DNA from: Oceanospirillum sp048270425
Lineage (GTDB): Bacteria; Pseudomonadota; Gammaproteobacteria; Pseudomonadales; Halomonadaceae
Reading direction: 5' to 3'
Length of the DNA: 64,000 nucleotides
NCBI GenBank assembly: GCA_048270425.1
Contig: JBLWSY010000018.1
Coordinates: 1 to 64,000, forward strand
Shown here: positions 7,989-17,467 of the stretch, in pieces
Position numbering within the stretch: position 1 is the first letter of the stretch
Layout: each line of letters opens with the position of its first letter
Program-made: the position numbers and the translations under genes
The notes under the pieces: model-generated
Told to the model about the DNA's origin: nothing
What the model saw: only the letters and a program-made list of their open reading frames with translations
Database searches by the model: none

Positions 7989-10175
7989 ATGAGCCAGAGC
8001 AACTCCTCAGGTGGCAAGTGCCCGGTAATGCACGGTGCCAACACTGAATCCGGTAACAGCGTTATGGCCTGGTGGCCCAACGCCCTGAATCTCGACATTC
8101 TTCATCAGCATGATCAGAAAACGAACCCTCTGGGTGAGGATTTTGACTATGCCGAAGAATTCAAAAAGCTGGATCTTGAAGCGGTTAAAGCGGATCTGAA
8201 ATCCATGATGACCGAGAGTCAGGAATGGTGGCCTGCGGACTGGGGGCACTATGGTGGTCTGATGATACGTATGGCCTGGCACAGTGCGGGTTCTTACCGT
8301 ACAACCGATGGTCGCGGTGGTTCTAATACCGGCAACCAGCGTTTTGCCCCACTGAACAGTTGGCCGGATAACGGCAATCTCGATAAAGCCCGTCGTCTGC
8401 TGTGGCCAATCAAGCAGAAATACGGCAACAAGCTGTCCTGGGCGGATCTTATGATTCTGGCGGGTAACATGGCTTATGAGTCCATGGGCTTTAAAACCTT
8501 TGGTTTTGCCGGTGGTCGTGCGGATATCTGGCATCCGGAAAAAGACACCTACTGGGGTTCGGAGAAAGAGTGGCTGGCACCGAGTGGTAGTGAAGGAACC
8601 CGTTATAGTGGTCAGCGTGATCTGGAAAACCCGTTAGCCGCCGTGATGATGGGCTTGATCTACGTGAATCCGGAAGGTGTGGATGGTCAGCCCGATCCGC
8701 TGAAAACAGCTGCCGATATGCGTGTCACCTTTGAACGTATGGCGATGAATGATGAGGAAACCGTTGCCCTGACCGCAGGCGGTCACACCGTTGGTAAAGC
8801 CCACGGTAATGGTGATGCCGATAATTTAGGTGCAGAGCCTGAAGCGGCGGATATTCATGAACAGGGTCTTGGCTGGAACAATCACAAAACCCGTGGCATC
8901 GGTCGTGATACCGTCACCAGTGGCGTAGAAGGTGCCTGGACCACAAATCCGACCAAGTGGGATAACGGCTACTTTGACCTGCTGTTCAAGTACGATTGGG
9001 AACTGACTAAGAGCCCTGCAGGTGCTCATCAGTGGCAGCCGGTGAATATCGCAGAAGAGGATATGCCGGTGGATGTGGAAGATCCTTCCATCCGCTGTAT
9101 GCCGATGATGACGGATGCCGATATGGCCCTGAAAATGGACCCCGAGTATCGCAAGATCTCTGAGCGCTTCAAAAACGATCAGGCTTACTTTGAGGATGTG
9201 TTTGCCCGTGCCTGGTTCAAGCTGACACACCGTGATCTGGGGCCAAAGAGCCGTTATCTGGGCACGGATGTTCCGGCAGAAGACCTGATCTGGCAGGACC
9301 CGATTCCGGCTGCGGAATATGTTCCTAATCAGTCAGACGTTGCGGTGCTGAAGCAGCAGATTCTGGCCTCCGGCCTGAGTGTGTCTGAGTTGGTAGCGAC
9401 TGCCTGGGATAGTGCCCGAACCTTCCGGGGTTCCGATTATCGCGGTGGTGCAAACGGTGGTCGTATCCGTCTGGCTCCGCAGAAAGACTGGGCAGGTAAC
9501 GAACCGGAACGTCTGCAGAAAGTATTGGGCAAACTGGAAGCGATCCGCTCCGCCTTTGGTAAGCCGGTCAGTATGGCTGACCTGATTGTTCTTGCCGGTA
9601 CTGCTGCAGTGGAAAAAGCGGCTAAAGATGCCGGTGTTGATATCGCTGTTCCTTTTGCACCGGGTCGTGGTGATGCAACAGATGCCCAGACCGATGCGGC
9701 ATCCTTTGATGTGCTGGAGCCACTGCACGATGCCTTCCGCAACTGGCAGAAAGAGCATTACGCGGTTCAGCCGGAAGAGATGATGCTGGATCGTGCCCAG
9801 CTGATGGGACTGACTGCCCCGGAAATGACAGTACTGATTGGCGGTATGCGAGTGCTGGGAGCAAACCATGGTGGTAGCCAGCATGGTGTTTTCACCGATC
9901 AGGTAGGCGTGCTGAGTAATGACTTCTTCGTCAATCTGACGGATATGGCTTACACCTGGCAACCAACCGGTCGTAACTCATACAACATCGTTGATCGTAA
10001 GAGTGGTGCAACCAAGTGGACCGCAACCCGGGTTGATCTGGTGTTCGGCTCTAACTCTATCCTGCGCGCCTATGCCGAGGTTTATGCTCAGGATGACAAC
10101 AAAGAGAAGTTTGTCCGGGATTTTGTCAAAGCCTGGGTGAAAGTGATGAATGCGGATCGCTTTGATCTGAAATAA
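7989..10175 (+). CDS. katG: Bifunctional catalase-peroxidase KatG
   Basis: 728 aa, full length. A heme enzyme that removes hydrogen peroxide. The distal-pocket residues are Arg94, Trp97 and His98 (M-I-R-M-A-W-H-S), and the proximal heme ligand is His266 (G-G-H-T-V-G-K). The Trp-Tyr-Met adduct that confers catalase activity can form from Trp97, Tyr225 (Y-V-N-P-E-G) and Met251 (E-R-M-A-M-N). The C-terminal half is the usual degenerate duplicate domain. The ATG at 7989 is preceded by AAAGGAT, a good ribosome binding site. A signal peptide is absent, so it is cytoplasmic. An OxyR-like palindrome lies about 125 bp upstream. Confidence 0.98.
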   Translation: MSQSNSSGGKCPVMHGANTESGNSVMAWWPNALNLDILHQHDQKTNPLGEDFDYAEEFKKLDLEAVKADLKSMMTESQEWWPADWGHYGGLMIRMAWHSAGSYRTTDGRGGSNTGNQRFAPLNSWPDNGNLDKARRLLWPIKQKYGNKLSWADLMILAGNMAYESMGFKTFGFAGGRADIWHPEKDTYWGSEKEWLAPSGSEGTRYSGQRDLENPLAAVMMGLIYVNPEGVDGQPDPLKTAADMRVTFERMAMNDEETVALTAGGHTVGKAHGNGDADNLGAEPEAADIHEQGLGWNNHKTRGIGRDTVTSGVEGAWTTNPTKWDNGYFDLLFKYDWELTKSPAGAHQWQPVNIAEEDMPVDVEDPSIRCMPMMTDADMALKMDPEYRKISERFKNDQAYFEDVFARAWFKLTHRDLGPKSRYLGTDVPAEDLIWQDPIPAAEYVPNQSDVAVLKQQILASGLSVSELVATAWDSARTFRGSDYRGGANGGRIRLAPQKDWAGNEPERLQKVLGKLEAIRSAFGKPVSMADLIVLAGTAAVEKAAKDAGVDIAVPFAPGRGDATDAQTDAASFDVLEPLHDAFRNWQKEHYAVQPEEMMLDRAQLMGLTAPEMTVLIGGMRVLGANHGGSQHGVFTDQVGVLSNDFFVNLTDMAYTWQPTGRNSYNIVDRKSGATKWTATRVDLVFGSNSILRAYAEVYAQDDNKEKFVRDFVKAWVKVMNADRFDLK

Positions 10176-10204
10176 GCACAGATTTAATATCCGCCACCGC
10201 AAAA

Positions 10205-10238
10205 TGAACCCGCTTCGGTTAACCGAAGCGGGTTTTTC
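10205..10238. terminator. Bidirectional terminator between katG and the Sel1 gene
   Basis: A perfect 28-base inverted repeat (10207-10220 with 10221-10234) followed by T's. It serves katG on the plus strand and, through its A-rich left flank, the converging Sel1-repeat gene. Confidence 0.85.
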
Positions 10239-10240
10239 AG

Positions 10241-12859
10241 CTAGTCACCGGGATGATGCTGAGCGAACCATTCGGATGCTTCTTTTTGTATTTTGGTTCT
10301 TTCTGTATCCGCTATCACATTGCCCAAAATCAATTTAATGAAATCAGCGCCGCTGGTTTGTAATTCAGCCGCGACGCAGTACCAGAAATAAGCCTGGAGG
10401 TTATTTTGTTCGGCACCACTGGAATACAGGCTTGCGAGCTTGATTGGTGCGAGGGTATGCCCCGACTCTGCAGCTTGCCTGAAGTAGAGTGCGGCTTTTT
10501 TATGGCTTTCCAGTTGGTCTTTGTGTTTGTTATAGATTAACCCGAGCAGATAATTGGCTTCAGAGTCTTTCTGAACCGCTGCTTTTTGAAGCCAGAATAT
10601 GGCTGTTTGCTGATCTTTCTCTGCCAAAAAGCTACCCAGGTAAGCTTTTCCGAGTGTCCGCTGGGCTATGACCAGTCCTTGTTCCGCTGCTTTTCGATAC
10701 CAGATAAGGGCCTGTTTTTTATCGGCTGGTGTTCCCCAGCCATTTTCATAAAGTAATCCCAGGTTGTTTTCAGCCAGAGAGTAGCCCTGTTCGGCAGACT
10801 GTCGGGTCCATCGAAAAGCCATGTCATAGTCTGTTGGGCCACCCCAACCCTGCATGGCGTAATAACCCACCATATGCATCGACCCTTTGTCTCCTTGCTC
10901 TGCAGATTTCAGGTACCAGTAGAAGGCTTTGTCCCGGTTCTGATCCACTCCCAGCCCCTTGTGATACATGTATCCCACATTGTGTTGGGCGTTAATCTCT
11001 CCTTTTTCAGCGGCCTGAAGAAATAGTTGGAATGCTTTCCCAGGATCGCTCTTGGTTCCTCGTCCTTCCAGATACATCAGGCCCAGATTGGTTGTGGCAT
11101 CCGCATTACCTTTCTCAACGGCCTTTTGGTAAAGATCGAAAGCTTTGTCAAAGTCCTGATCAACGCCTTCACCGTTATCGTAGATGAGCGCAAGACTGAA
11201 AAGCGCAAGATTGTTGCCCTTTTCAGCCGCCTGTTGGTACCAGTGTTTTGCCTGTTGCAGGTCTTTTTCCGTTCCACGGCCGTGATAATAGAGATTCCCC
11301 AGGTCGTTCATAGCCCAGCTATTGCCTTCGGTGGCGGCTTCGGTATAAAAAGAAATGGCTTTCTGGTAATTCCTGTTAACCCCAAACCCGTTTTCGTAGA
11401 GCCAGCCAAGACCGTATTTGGATTCCGGATCTTTGTTTTCGACGGCTTTGCCAAACCAGAAATGAGCTTTGGCATAATCGGGTGTAATGCCGTAATCTCC
11501 TTCGCTGTAAAGCCATCCCAGTTTGCGTTGTGACGGCAAATGTCCGGCTTCAGCTGAGCGTTTAAACCAGTAGAGAGCTTTTTCGAGATCCTGAGGAATA
11601 TCTTCGCCGTTCAGATAAATGTAGCCCAGGTTGGATTGAGAGATCAGATTGCCTGACTCAGCGGCTTGCGTGTGCCAATAGATCGCTTTTTCGACATCTT
11701 TTTCAGTGACGACACCCAGACGATACATAATTGCCAGATTATTCTGGGCCCTGCGATCTCCCAGATTTGCGGATCGGGTATACCAACGAAATGCCGCCGA
11801 GCTATCGGCAGTGACTCCAAGGCCATCTTCGTAAATCTGAGCAATAAAGTAACTGGCTAGTGTCTGATCATTCTCATCGGCTTTTTTCAGATAACCCAGA
11901 GCTTTTTTATAGTCGGCTTCTGTCCCTTCGCCGAACAAATATTGCCATCCGGCGTTAAAACAGGCATCGGGATGGCCTTTCTCTGCTGCGGCCTCGTACC
12001 ATTTGAGAGCCACCTGATAATCTTTTTGTAAGATATCATCCTGACCGTAGAAAAAAATCTCACCTAAAAGATTCATGCTGTCAGCGTCGCCCTGTTCTGC
12101 AGACTTTTTGAACCAGTAGATTGCAAGGTTGATGTCTTGTTCTGTCCCTTTGCCTTCATAGTAAAGCTGGGCGAGATTGTACTGGGCCGCTGCGAAATGC
12201 TGCCTGGCAGATTTTTGATACCAGAGGAATGCCTTTGTGAGATCTTTTTCGGTCAGCTTGCCTTCTGCGTACGCGATACCCAAAAGATTCTCAGCCCGGG
12301 GAGAACCTGTTTTTGCCGCTTTTTCCAGTAAGGAGAAGGCCTCGCTCAGGTTCTTATCTACACCCTGACCTACCTCATATAGGTAAGAGAGATTCAGCAG
12401 AGAGGTCGGGTGATTCTGGTTTGCGGCTGCCCGATAAAATTCTATGGCTTTCGTGATATCGGGTTTGATTCCTTCGCCGTGTTCGTAGATGAATCCCAGA
12501 TTGTTAAGTGCCGCAGGATCCTGCTTTTCCGCGGCAAGGCTGTACCAGTATCTGGCAAGACTAAGATCCTTCGAAACGCCTTCGCCTGCATGATATAAGT
12601 AGCCCAATTTAAACTGCGCATCGGTGTTGCCCAGTTCGGCTTGTCCCCGCAACAGCAGGGCATCATCGCTTAGGTTTGCGCTCCCTGCAGCGGTATCTGT
12701 GTTGAGTCGATTAAGTCTCTGGTCCAGATCTGAAGTAAGGCTGGCATCAGAATGAGCGCTGCTGGTAGCAGTAATTGCAGCATGAGCAAAATAAGCTGGA
12801 AAAAAGGTGAAGCTGAAGGTTAGAAGCCCTATCTGAAGAGCCCTTGTCATCCCGGACAT
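10241..12859 (-). CDS. Large secreted Sel1-repeat (SLR) protein
   Basis: 872 aa from the chosen ATG. The longer reading frame starts at a TTG (12883), but ATG 12859 has AGGA eight bases upstream and fits a signal peptide: a short basic start, a hydrophobic stretch (L-Q-I-G-L-L-T-F-S-F-T-F-F) and an A-H-A/A cleavage site near residue 27. The rest is a nearly uninterrupted array of about 21 Sel1-like repeats of 36 residues (pattern A-x-x-N-L-G-x-x-Y-x-x-G-x-G-x-x-x-D-x-x-K-A-x-x-W-Y-x-x-A-A-E), a TPR-like solenoid used for protein-protein interaction. SLR proteins often act in envelope homeostasis or host contact; no partner is visible here. The gene stands alone, convergent with katG. Confidence 0.85.
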   Translation of the reverse strand: MSGMTRALQIGLLTFSFTFFPAYFAHAAITATSSAHSDASLTSDLDQRLNRLNTDTAAGSANLSDDALLLRGQAELGNTDAQFKLGYLYHAGEGVSKDLSLARYWYSLAAEKQDPAALNNLGFIYEHGEGIKPDITKAIEFYRAAANQNHPTSLLNLSYLYEVGQGVDKNLSEAFSLLEKAAKTGSPRAENLLGIAYAEGKLTEKDLTKAFLWYQKSARQHFAAAQYNLAQLYYEGKGTEQDINLAIYWFKKSAEQGDADSMNLLGEIFFYGQDDILQKDYQVALKWYEAAAEKGHPDACFNAGWQYLFGEGTEADYKKALGYLKKADENDQTLASYFIAQIYEDGLGVTADSSAAFRWYTRSANLGDRRAQNNLAIMYRLGVVTEKDVEKAIYWHTQAAESGNLISQSNLGYIYLNGEDIPQDLEKALYWFKRSAEAGHLPSQRKLGWLYSEGDYGITPDYAKAHFWFGKAVENKDPESKYGLGWLYENGFGVNRNYQKAISFYTEAATEGNSWAMNDLGNLYYHGRGTEKDLQQAKHWYQQAAEKGNNLALFSLALIYDNGEGVDQDFDKAFDLYQKAVEKGNADATTNLGLMYLEGRGTKSDPGKAFQLFLQAAEKGEINAQHNVGYMYHKGLGVDQNRDKAFYWYLKSAEQGDKGSMHMVGYYAMQGWGGPTDYDMAFRWTRQSAEQGYSLAENNLGLLYENGWGTPADKKQALIWYRKAAEQGLVIAQRTLGKAYLGSFLAEKDQQTAIFWLQKAAVQKDSEANYLLGLIYNKHKDQLESHKKAALYFRQAAESGHTLAPIKLASLYSSGAEQNNLQAYFWYCVAAELQTSGADFIKLILGNVIADTERTKIQKEASEWFAQHHPGD

Positions 12860-13068
12860 AAATATAATCCTGTTTTGGATCAATCAGCTTCCAGTATCCG
12901 CAAAGGGATGATAAGTGCAATTATTTTGTGTACCGCTTCAGTAATCACCTCGTATCCTTTCTTTGGTTGTTCTATAACTTAAGTGTCTGCATTATTGATG
13001 AGACTGGTCTTCTATCGGGCTCTATTTTCAGAGCTAAAGTTGCGACACCTGCTACAAACTGGGGAATT

Positions 13069-13830
13069 ATGAATCTGAAACACGTGTTGATAAGAAAAGG
13101 TCTGTACCTCTTTACACTCTTGATGAGCTTGGTCGTGGGCTTCAGTCATGCGGCTTCCGTTAAGCTCTACGCCGATAGTTGGGAACCCTATAATTACTCA
13201 GAAAACGGACAGATTGTTGGAATTGCTTCGGATCTGGTTCGTGCCGTTTTTGTTCGGGCAGATGTTGCTTATGATATGTCTCTTCAACCCTGGAAGCGGG
13301 CCTATCAGAATACATTGCGAACACCGGATACCGGTTTGTTTGTTGTTAATAAAACAGCGGCCAGAAGCCCTAATTTCAAATGGGTTGGCCCTCTTTTTGA
13401 ATCCAATGTCTATCTTTATCGGCTCAAACAACGATCCGACATCCAAATTAACTCTTTAACGGATCTTAATGCGTACCGAATAGGCGTTTTAAGAGGTGGG
13501 GCTGTTGAAGATTATCTGCTGAAAAAGGGCGTTTCTCGCTCCGCGTTAGATCTGCACAGTCATTCAGAGCAACACCTGAGTAAATTACTGGTTGGCAGAA
13601 ATGATCTGGCTCCCGGAGATGAGATCGATTTTTACTATCAGGCAAAAAAGGTTGGCCGGGATATTTCTGAGTTGACCCGAGCTTACCGCCTGTATTCCAG
13701 TCAATACTATCTGGCGCTAAATATAGAAACCTCGGACGAGATAGTGTTGCGCCTTCAGACTGCTCTGGATGACCTGATTGAAGAGGGTTACCGTGACCAG
13801 CTAATAGAGCAATTATTTCCTTCTCTTTGA
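13069..13830 (+). CDS. Periplasmic solute-binding protein, family 3 (PBPb)
   Basis: 253 aa from the ATG at 13069, which has GGGGA just upstream and a clean signal peptide (M-N-L-K-H-V-L-I-R-K then a hydrophobic core, cleavage after F-S-H-A-A). An upstream in-frame GTG at 12928 would add 47 residues that ruin the signal peptide. The mature part has the family-3 pattern: V-K-L-Y-A-D-S-W-E-P-Y-N-Y, G-I-A-S-D-L-V-R-A-V-F, and a second lobe beginning at Y-R-I-G-V-L-R-G-G-A. No permease or ATPase gene is adjacent. Such orphan proteins of about 250 aa with an aromatic-rich pocket are common in marine Gammaproteobacteria; the ligand is unknown and it may be a sensor partner rather than a transporter component. 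Confidence 0.75.
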   Translation: MNLKHVLIRKGLYLFTLLMSLVVGFSHAASVKLYADSWEPYNYSENGQIVGIASDLVRAVFVRADVAYDMSLQPWKRAYQNTLRTPDTGLFVVNKTAARSPNFKWVGPLFESNVYLYRLKQRSDIQINSLTDLNAYRIGVLRGGAVEDYLLKKGVSRSALDLHSHSEQHLSKLLVGRNDLAPGDEIDFYYQAKKVGRDISELTRAYRLYSSQYYLALNIETSDEIVLRLQTALDDLIEEGYRDQLIEQLFPSL

Positions 13831-13888
13831 CGCCATCGTTGAATCGCCTATTATCGCACTTCCATAGTCCCTGATCTGATGCATCGGT

Positions 13889-14404
13889 ATGAATGATAAT
13901 CAACGTAGTGCAACCATTCTTAAGCTGGCTGAGCAATTAACCCGATTGAAGGCCTTTATGGCTACGGCGGAATCCTGCACAGGTGGCGGTATCGCACAGG
14001 CTTTAACAGCGGTTCCGGGGAGCTCTGCATGGTTTGATTCTGGTTTTGTGACCTACTCCAATCAGTCGAAAAGCCGCCTGCTGGATGTGCCGGCTGAGGT
14101 TGTTGCTGAACACGGAGCCGTCAGTGAAGCTGTTGTAAGAGCGATGGTTGCTGGCGCAGTGACCAATAGCGAGGCCTCTTTTGCTGTTGCCGTCAGCGGT
14201 GTCGCTGGGCCCGGTGGAGGCAGTCCGGAGAAACCGGTCGGCACCGTTTGGATCGCCTGGGGTGGTTATTCTGATGATGGCGATGATATTCAGGCAGAGT
14301 CTTTTCTGTTTGATGGTAACCGTGAAGCCGTTCGGGAACAGACGATAGATACGGCCCTGTCCCGTCTGCTGAATTTTCTTAATAACCGTTTCAGACCTCT
14401 CTGA
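13889..14404 (+). CDS. pncC: Nicotinamide-nucleotide amidase (CinA C-terminal family)
   Basis: 171 aa, corresponding only to the C-terminal CinA domain, the common form in Gammaproteobacteria (PncC/YgaD). It deamidates NMN to nicotinic acid mononucleotide in pyridine nucleotide salvage. Characteristic motifs are A-T-A-E-S-C-T-G-G near residues 26-34, G-S-S-A-W-F-D-S-G-F-V-T-Y-S-N and A-V-S-G-V-A-G-P-G-G. In many relatives this gene sits immediately before recA; here a lipoprotein gene and topB (both on the other strand) intervene. Ribosome binding site is weak but the N-terminus agrees with the family. Confidence 0.93.
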   Translation: MNDNQRSATILKLAEQLTRLKAFMATAESCTGGGIAQALTAVPGSSAWFDSGFVTYSNQSKSRLLDVPAEVVAEHGAVSEAVVRAMVAGAVTNSEASFAVAVSGVAGPGGGSPEKPVGTVWIAWGGYSDDGDDIQAESFLFDGNREAVREQTIDTALSRLLNFLNNRFRPL

Positions 14405-14421
14405 GTTTAATGTATTGGGCA

Positions 14422-14446
14422 GAAAAAAGACCTGCCGATGCAGGCC
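14422..14446 (-). terminator. Terminator of the lipoprotein gene
   Basis: Read on the minus strand, a CCTGC/GCAGG stem with a four-base loop, extended by two further pairs, is followed by six T's. It lies just beyond the 14455 stop. Confidence 0.65.
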
Positions 14447-14454
14447 CGGATGAT

Positions 14455-15030
14455 TTAAATTTTTGCTTCTTCAATGACGGATCGAACCAGATTCTTTTCA
14501 GCTCGCCCCTTGATATCCCCTTCACCTAAGCCTTTAGGGTTGTCCATAAACAAGGAAAACCAGCTGTTGTAAGAAGAAACTCTTACTGTTTCTTCGATGT
14601 GAATATCATTCGCTTTATCTGTGTAGGTCACAACGTAATCGTCATAATGATACAGAGGGCTAAGGCCAAGCGTTAAAATGTTAATCACGCCGGTTGTGCT
14701 TTCAAGAAATGTACTAATGCTTTCCACTTTGACTGTCATTTTTGGTGCATCGGTATTTTCTTGAGCAGGAATTGGATTCAGTCCTTTTTCTTTAAACAAC
14801 TCGACCGTTCTGATAATCCGTCCCTTGTTGGAGCAAGTAGTGCGGATTGCATTAGCTTCTCTGGTCTCATAGCACTCTCGCTCTGCGTCCAGGTGCATTG
14901 GGAAGTCTTTAAGTTTCGTATTTTGTTTTATTTCCGGATTCGGATTTTCCAATAAAGAGACGTCCGAAATGGAGTGGTGGGTGCAGCCAGTAAGAAATAA
15001 AACTGCAAGAGTAAGTGCTAACGCTTTCAT
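14455..15030 (-). CDS. Predicted lipoprotein of unknown function
   Basis: 191 aa. The N-terminus is a classic lipoprotein signal: short basic start, hydrophobic core and lipobox L-T-G-C with the lipidated Cys at residue 16. The residue after Cys is Thr, with no Asp at +2, consistent with transport to the outer membrane by Lol. The mature part has two further cysteines (C-Y-E-T-R and T-T-C-S-N), a hydrophobic stretch (V-I-N-I-L-T-L-G-L-S-P-L-Y) and no family I recognise. It is a single gene with its own terminator, between pncC and topB. Confidence 0.7.
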   Translation of the reverse strand: MKALALTLAVLFLTGCTHHSISDVSLLENPNPEIKQNTKLKDFPMHLDAERECYETREANAIRTTCSNKGRIIRTVELFKEKGLNPIPAQENTDAPKMTVKVESISTFLESTTGVINILTLGLSPLYHYDDYVVTYTDKANDIHIEETVRVSSYNSWFSLFMDNPKGLGEGDIKGRAEKNLVRSVIEEAKI

Positions 15031-15205
15031 TTTACCCGTTCCTTTCTAGGGTTTATCGTGCGGCAAGGCTATTAGCCTTAATCAAACTATTCAATTGTAT
15101 ATTTGTTTCTAAAACTGAAAATAGTTGTATTTCCCTGCACTTACGATGGCCTACTACAGTACTTAAATTATCCCGTCTGCTGGCTTTTCTGTCATAAGCG
15201 TAAAC

Positions 15206-17200
15206 TCAGGTGGTCGTTTTTGGTTTGCGGCTTGGATATTTTCTGCTGGAGCCTGTACTACCGGCTTTAGTTTTTGTCCTTGTTTTACTGGTAGCCCCTG
15301 ACGTTGCGCTACTTTTACGCCGTTTCTTAAACGGGCTTTGTCCTTTTAAGCCGGCCAGTCCGCTCATGCGTGTGGTCTTGGCCTGTTCGACCAATGCTTT
15401 CAAATCATCCAGCATGGGCAACATAAAATCGTTATAGCGTTTGGCTTTCTGGCTGATGGCATCCAGTTGGCTTTCCCATTGCGCGGTTCTGTCCGGTAGG
15501 GTGGTGGATTCCGGCAGATTTCGGATCAGCGCCTGACCTGAGTCTGTGGATAAAATGAGTTTGTTCTGTCGACGAATAAAGCCACGTTTTATCAACAGCT
15601 CGATAATGCCAGCCCGGGTCGCTTCCGTACCCAGTCCATCGGTTTCCTTCAGGATTTTGCGGATCTCTGCATCTTTCACAAAGCGGCTGATGCCCGTCAT
15701 CGCAGCCAGTAGGGTTGCATCGGTAAAGTGCTTCGGCGGTTGAGTTTCCTTGGCCAATAATTCGCCATGGCTGCACCAGAGCATATCGCCTTGTTTGAAG
15801 GGCGGCAGGTGTTGCTCCTCGGGTTCCTGCTTCATTAGTGGCTTCCAGCCTAGGTCCTGATTTTGTCGTGCCTTGGCGATAAAGTGACCGCCTTTAATCT
15901 CAAGCTCTGCTGTTTGCGCCAGATAGCGATACGCGGGGAAAAACTGCGCCAGATAATACTGGGCAATCAGGCGATACAGTTTCTGCTCGGTAGCAGGAAG
16001 GCGGCTGATATCCGAACGCTTCCCCGTTGGGATAATCGCATGGTGCGCATCCACCTTACTGTTATTCCAGGCTTTGCTTTTCAGCTCTGTATTGGCTTGT
16101 GAAACAAAAGCCGCCGGATGCTCGTTACCCAGATTATTGCCAATAGCGCCTAAAACCTGATGACGGTCGCCCCATTGTTCCGTGGGCAAATGACGGCTGT
16201 CGGATCTGGGGTAGGTGATCAGATTGTGCTTTTCGTACAGGCTCTGGCAGGTATCCAGCACCTGCTGGGCAGAAAGGCCAAACGCCTTGTTCGCAGTGAT
16301 CTGCAGTTGCGACAGATTAAAGGGCAGTGGAGGTGCTTCGCTTTTCTGCTTCTCTTCCAGTTTGATGACCTTGGCCGGTTGCTGGAAAATGCTCTGCACC
16401 ACATGTTCGGCCAGCTTATGGTTGATGACACGGCCTTCTTCATCCTGATGAGGCAGGCAGGCATCACTGGGAAGCCACTTAGCGGTAAAACTGACGGGAT
16501 CACCTTCGACAGGCTGAATATGAGCCAGCACCTCATAAAAGTCTTTTGGTTGGAAATTGTTAATCTCTTGATCCCGTCGTACCACCAGACCCAGCACCGG
16601 AGTTTGTACCCGGCCGACGGACAAGACTCCGCTATACCCGGATTGCTGGCCTTTCACTGTGAAAGCACGGGTCAGGTTGATGCCGTACAGCCAGTCTGCC
16701 CGACTACGGGCTAGGGCCGAGGTCGCCAGCGGAATAAAGTCCCGGTTGGCGCGTGGACTTGCAATCGCTTTTTTTACCGCAGCAGGCGTCAGGTCGCTGA
16801 TCAGTACCCGTTGGGCGTTTTTGATCTTATTTACCGGGGGCTTCAGGTAGCTGATCACTTCGTCCACCAGCAGCTGCCCTTCTCGGTCCGGGTCTCCGGC
16901 GTTAACCAGCTGACTGGCTTTTTTCACCAGCTGGCGCAGAACGGTCAGCTGTTTGCGGGTCTGGCTTTTAGGCTTCAGCTGCCATTCGTCGGGAATAATC
17001 GGCAGACTGTCCAGCTGCCATTTTTTCAGGGCAGGGTCATAACTTTCCGGATCAGCCTGTTCTAAGAGGTGGCCAATGCACCAGCTGACGCAGTCACCGT
17101 TAGCGGCCTCGATGTAACCTTCGTGTTTTTTATGGGGCTTGGGTAATACCGCAGCGATTGCACGTCCTAAACTGGGTTTTTCCGCAATATAAAGTTTCAT
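15206..17200 (-). CDS. topB: DNA topoisomerase III
   Basis: 664 aa, typical length. A type IA topoisomerase that relaxes and decatenates single-stranded regions, often with RecQ. The TOPRIM domain at the N-terminus has Glu7 (I-A-E-K-P) and the metal-binding D-P-D-R-E at 103-107. The active-site tyrosine is Tyr330 in L-I-T-Y-P-R-S-D. The last about 50 residues are very basic (K, R, S, T, G rich), as in other TopB tails that bind nucleic acid. It runs opposite to recA, with which it shares a 267-bp intergenic region. Chromosomal position beside recA is unremarkable; no mobile-element genes flank it. Confidence 0.95.
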   Translation of the reverse strand: MKLYIAEKPSLGRAIAAVLPKPHKKHEGYIEAANGDCVSWCIGHLLEQADPESYDPALKKWQLDSLPIIPDEWQLKPKSQTRKQLTVLRQLVKKASQLVNAGDPDREGQLLVDEVISYLKPPVNKIKNAQRVLISDLTPAAVKKAIASPRANRDFIPLATSALARSRADWLYGINLTRAFTVKGQQSGYSGVLSVGRVQTPVLGLVVRRDQEINNFQPKDFYEVLAHIQPVEGDPVSFTAKWLPSDACLPHQDEEGRVINHKLAEHVVQSIFQQPAKVIKLEEKQKSEAPPLPFNLSQLQITANKAFGLSAQQVLDTCQSLYEKHNLITYPRSDSRHLPTEQWGDRHQVLGAIGNNLGNEHPAAFVSQANTELKSKAWNNSKVDAHHAIIPTGKRSDISRLPATEQKLYRLIAQYYLAQFFPAYRYLAQTAELEIKGGHFIAKARQNQDLGWKPLMKQEPEEQHLPPFKQGDMLWCSHGELLAKETQPPKHFTDATLLAAMTGISRFVKDAEIRKILKETDGLGTEATRAGIIELLIKRGFIRRQNKLILSTDSGQALIRNLPESTTLPDRTAQWESQLDAISQKAKRYNDFMLPMLDDLKALVEQAKTTRMSGLAGLKGQSPFKKRRKSSATSGATSKTRTKTKAGSTGSSRKYPSRKPKTTT

Positions 17201-17411
17201 CAGACTGTCAGACCGTTATAATTTGCCACTATCGTTTCAACCTGCCCCTGATCTGTCAAAACATAGGTTTTATCCAGTGTTTTGCGGGATAGTTTCCTGT
17301 AAAGGGGGGAGGTTTAAAGCTTAATTATCATCCTGATTTTGCGCTATCTATTTGATTCTGAAGCACTTTGAAAAAGTGTTTCAGATAGGCGCTGGGAATA
17401 CTGTACACCTA

Positions 17412-17431
17412 TACTGTTTTCATATACAGTA
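17412..17431 (+). promoter_or_regulatory. LexA box (SOS operator) of recA
   Basis: Perfect CTGT-N8-ACAG core at 17414-17429 with flanking TA on each side, 37 bases before the recA ATG. A second, overlapping near-match CTGT-N8-ACTG lies at 17401-17416. LexA repression of recA is universal in Gammaproteobacteria. Confidence 0.9.
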
Positions 17432-17467
17432 TTCCGCAGTTTAAGGATCTCAATCGAAAGGTGTGTC

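Noticed and set aside
9437..9962. Long minus-strand frames inside katG
   Set aside because: They are opposite-strand shadows of a well-conserved gene and show no recognisable domain.
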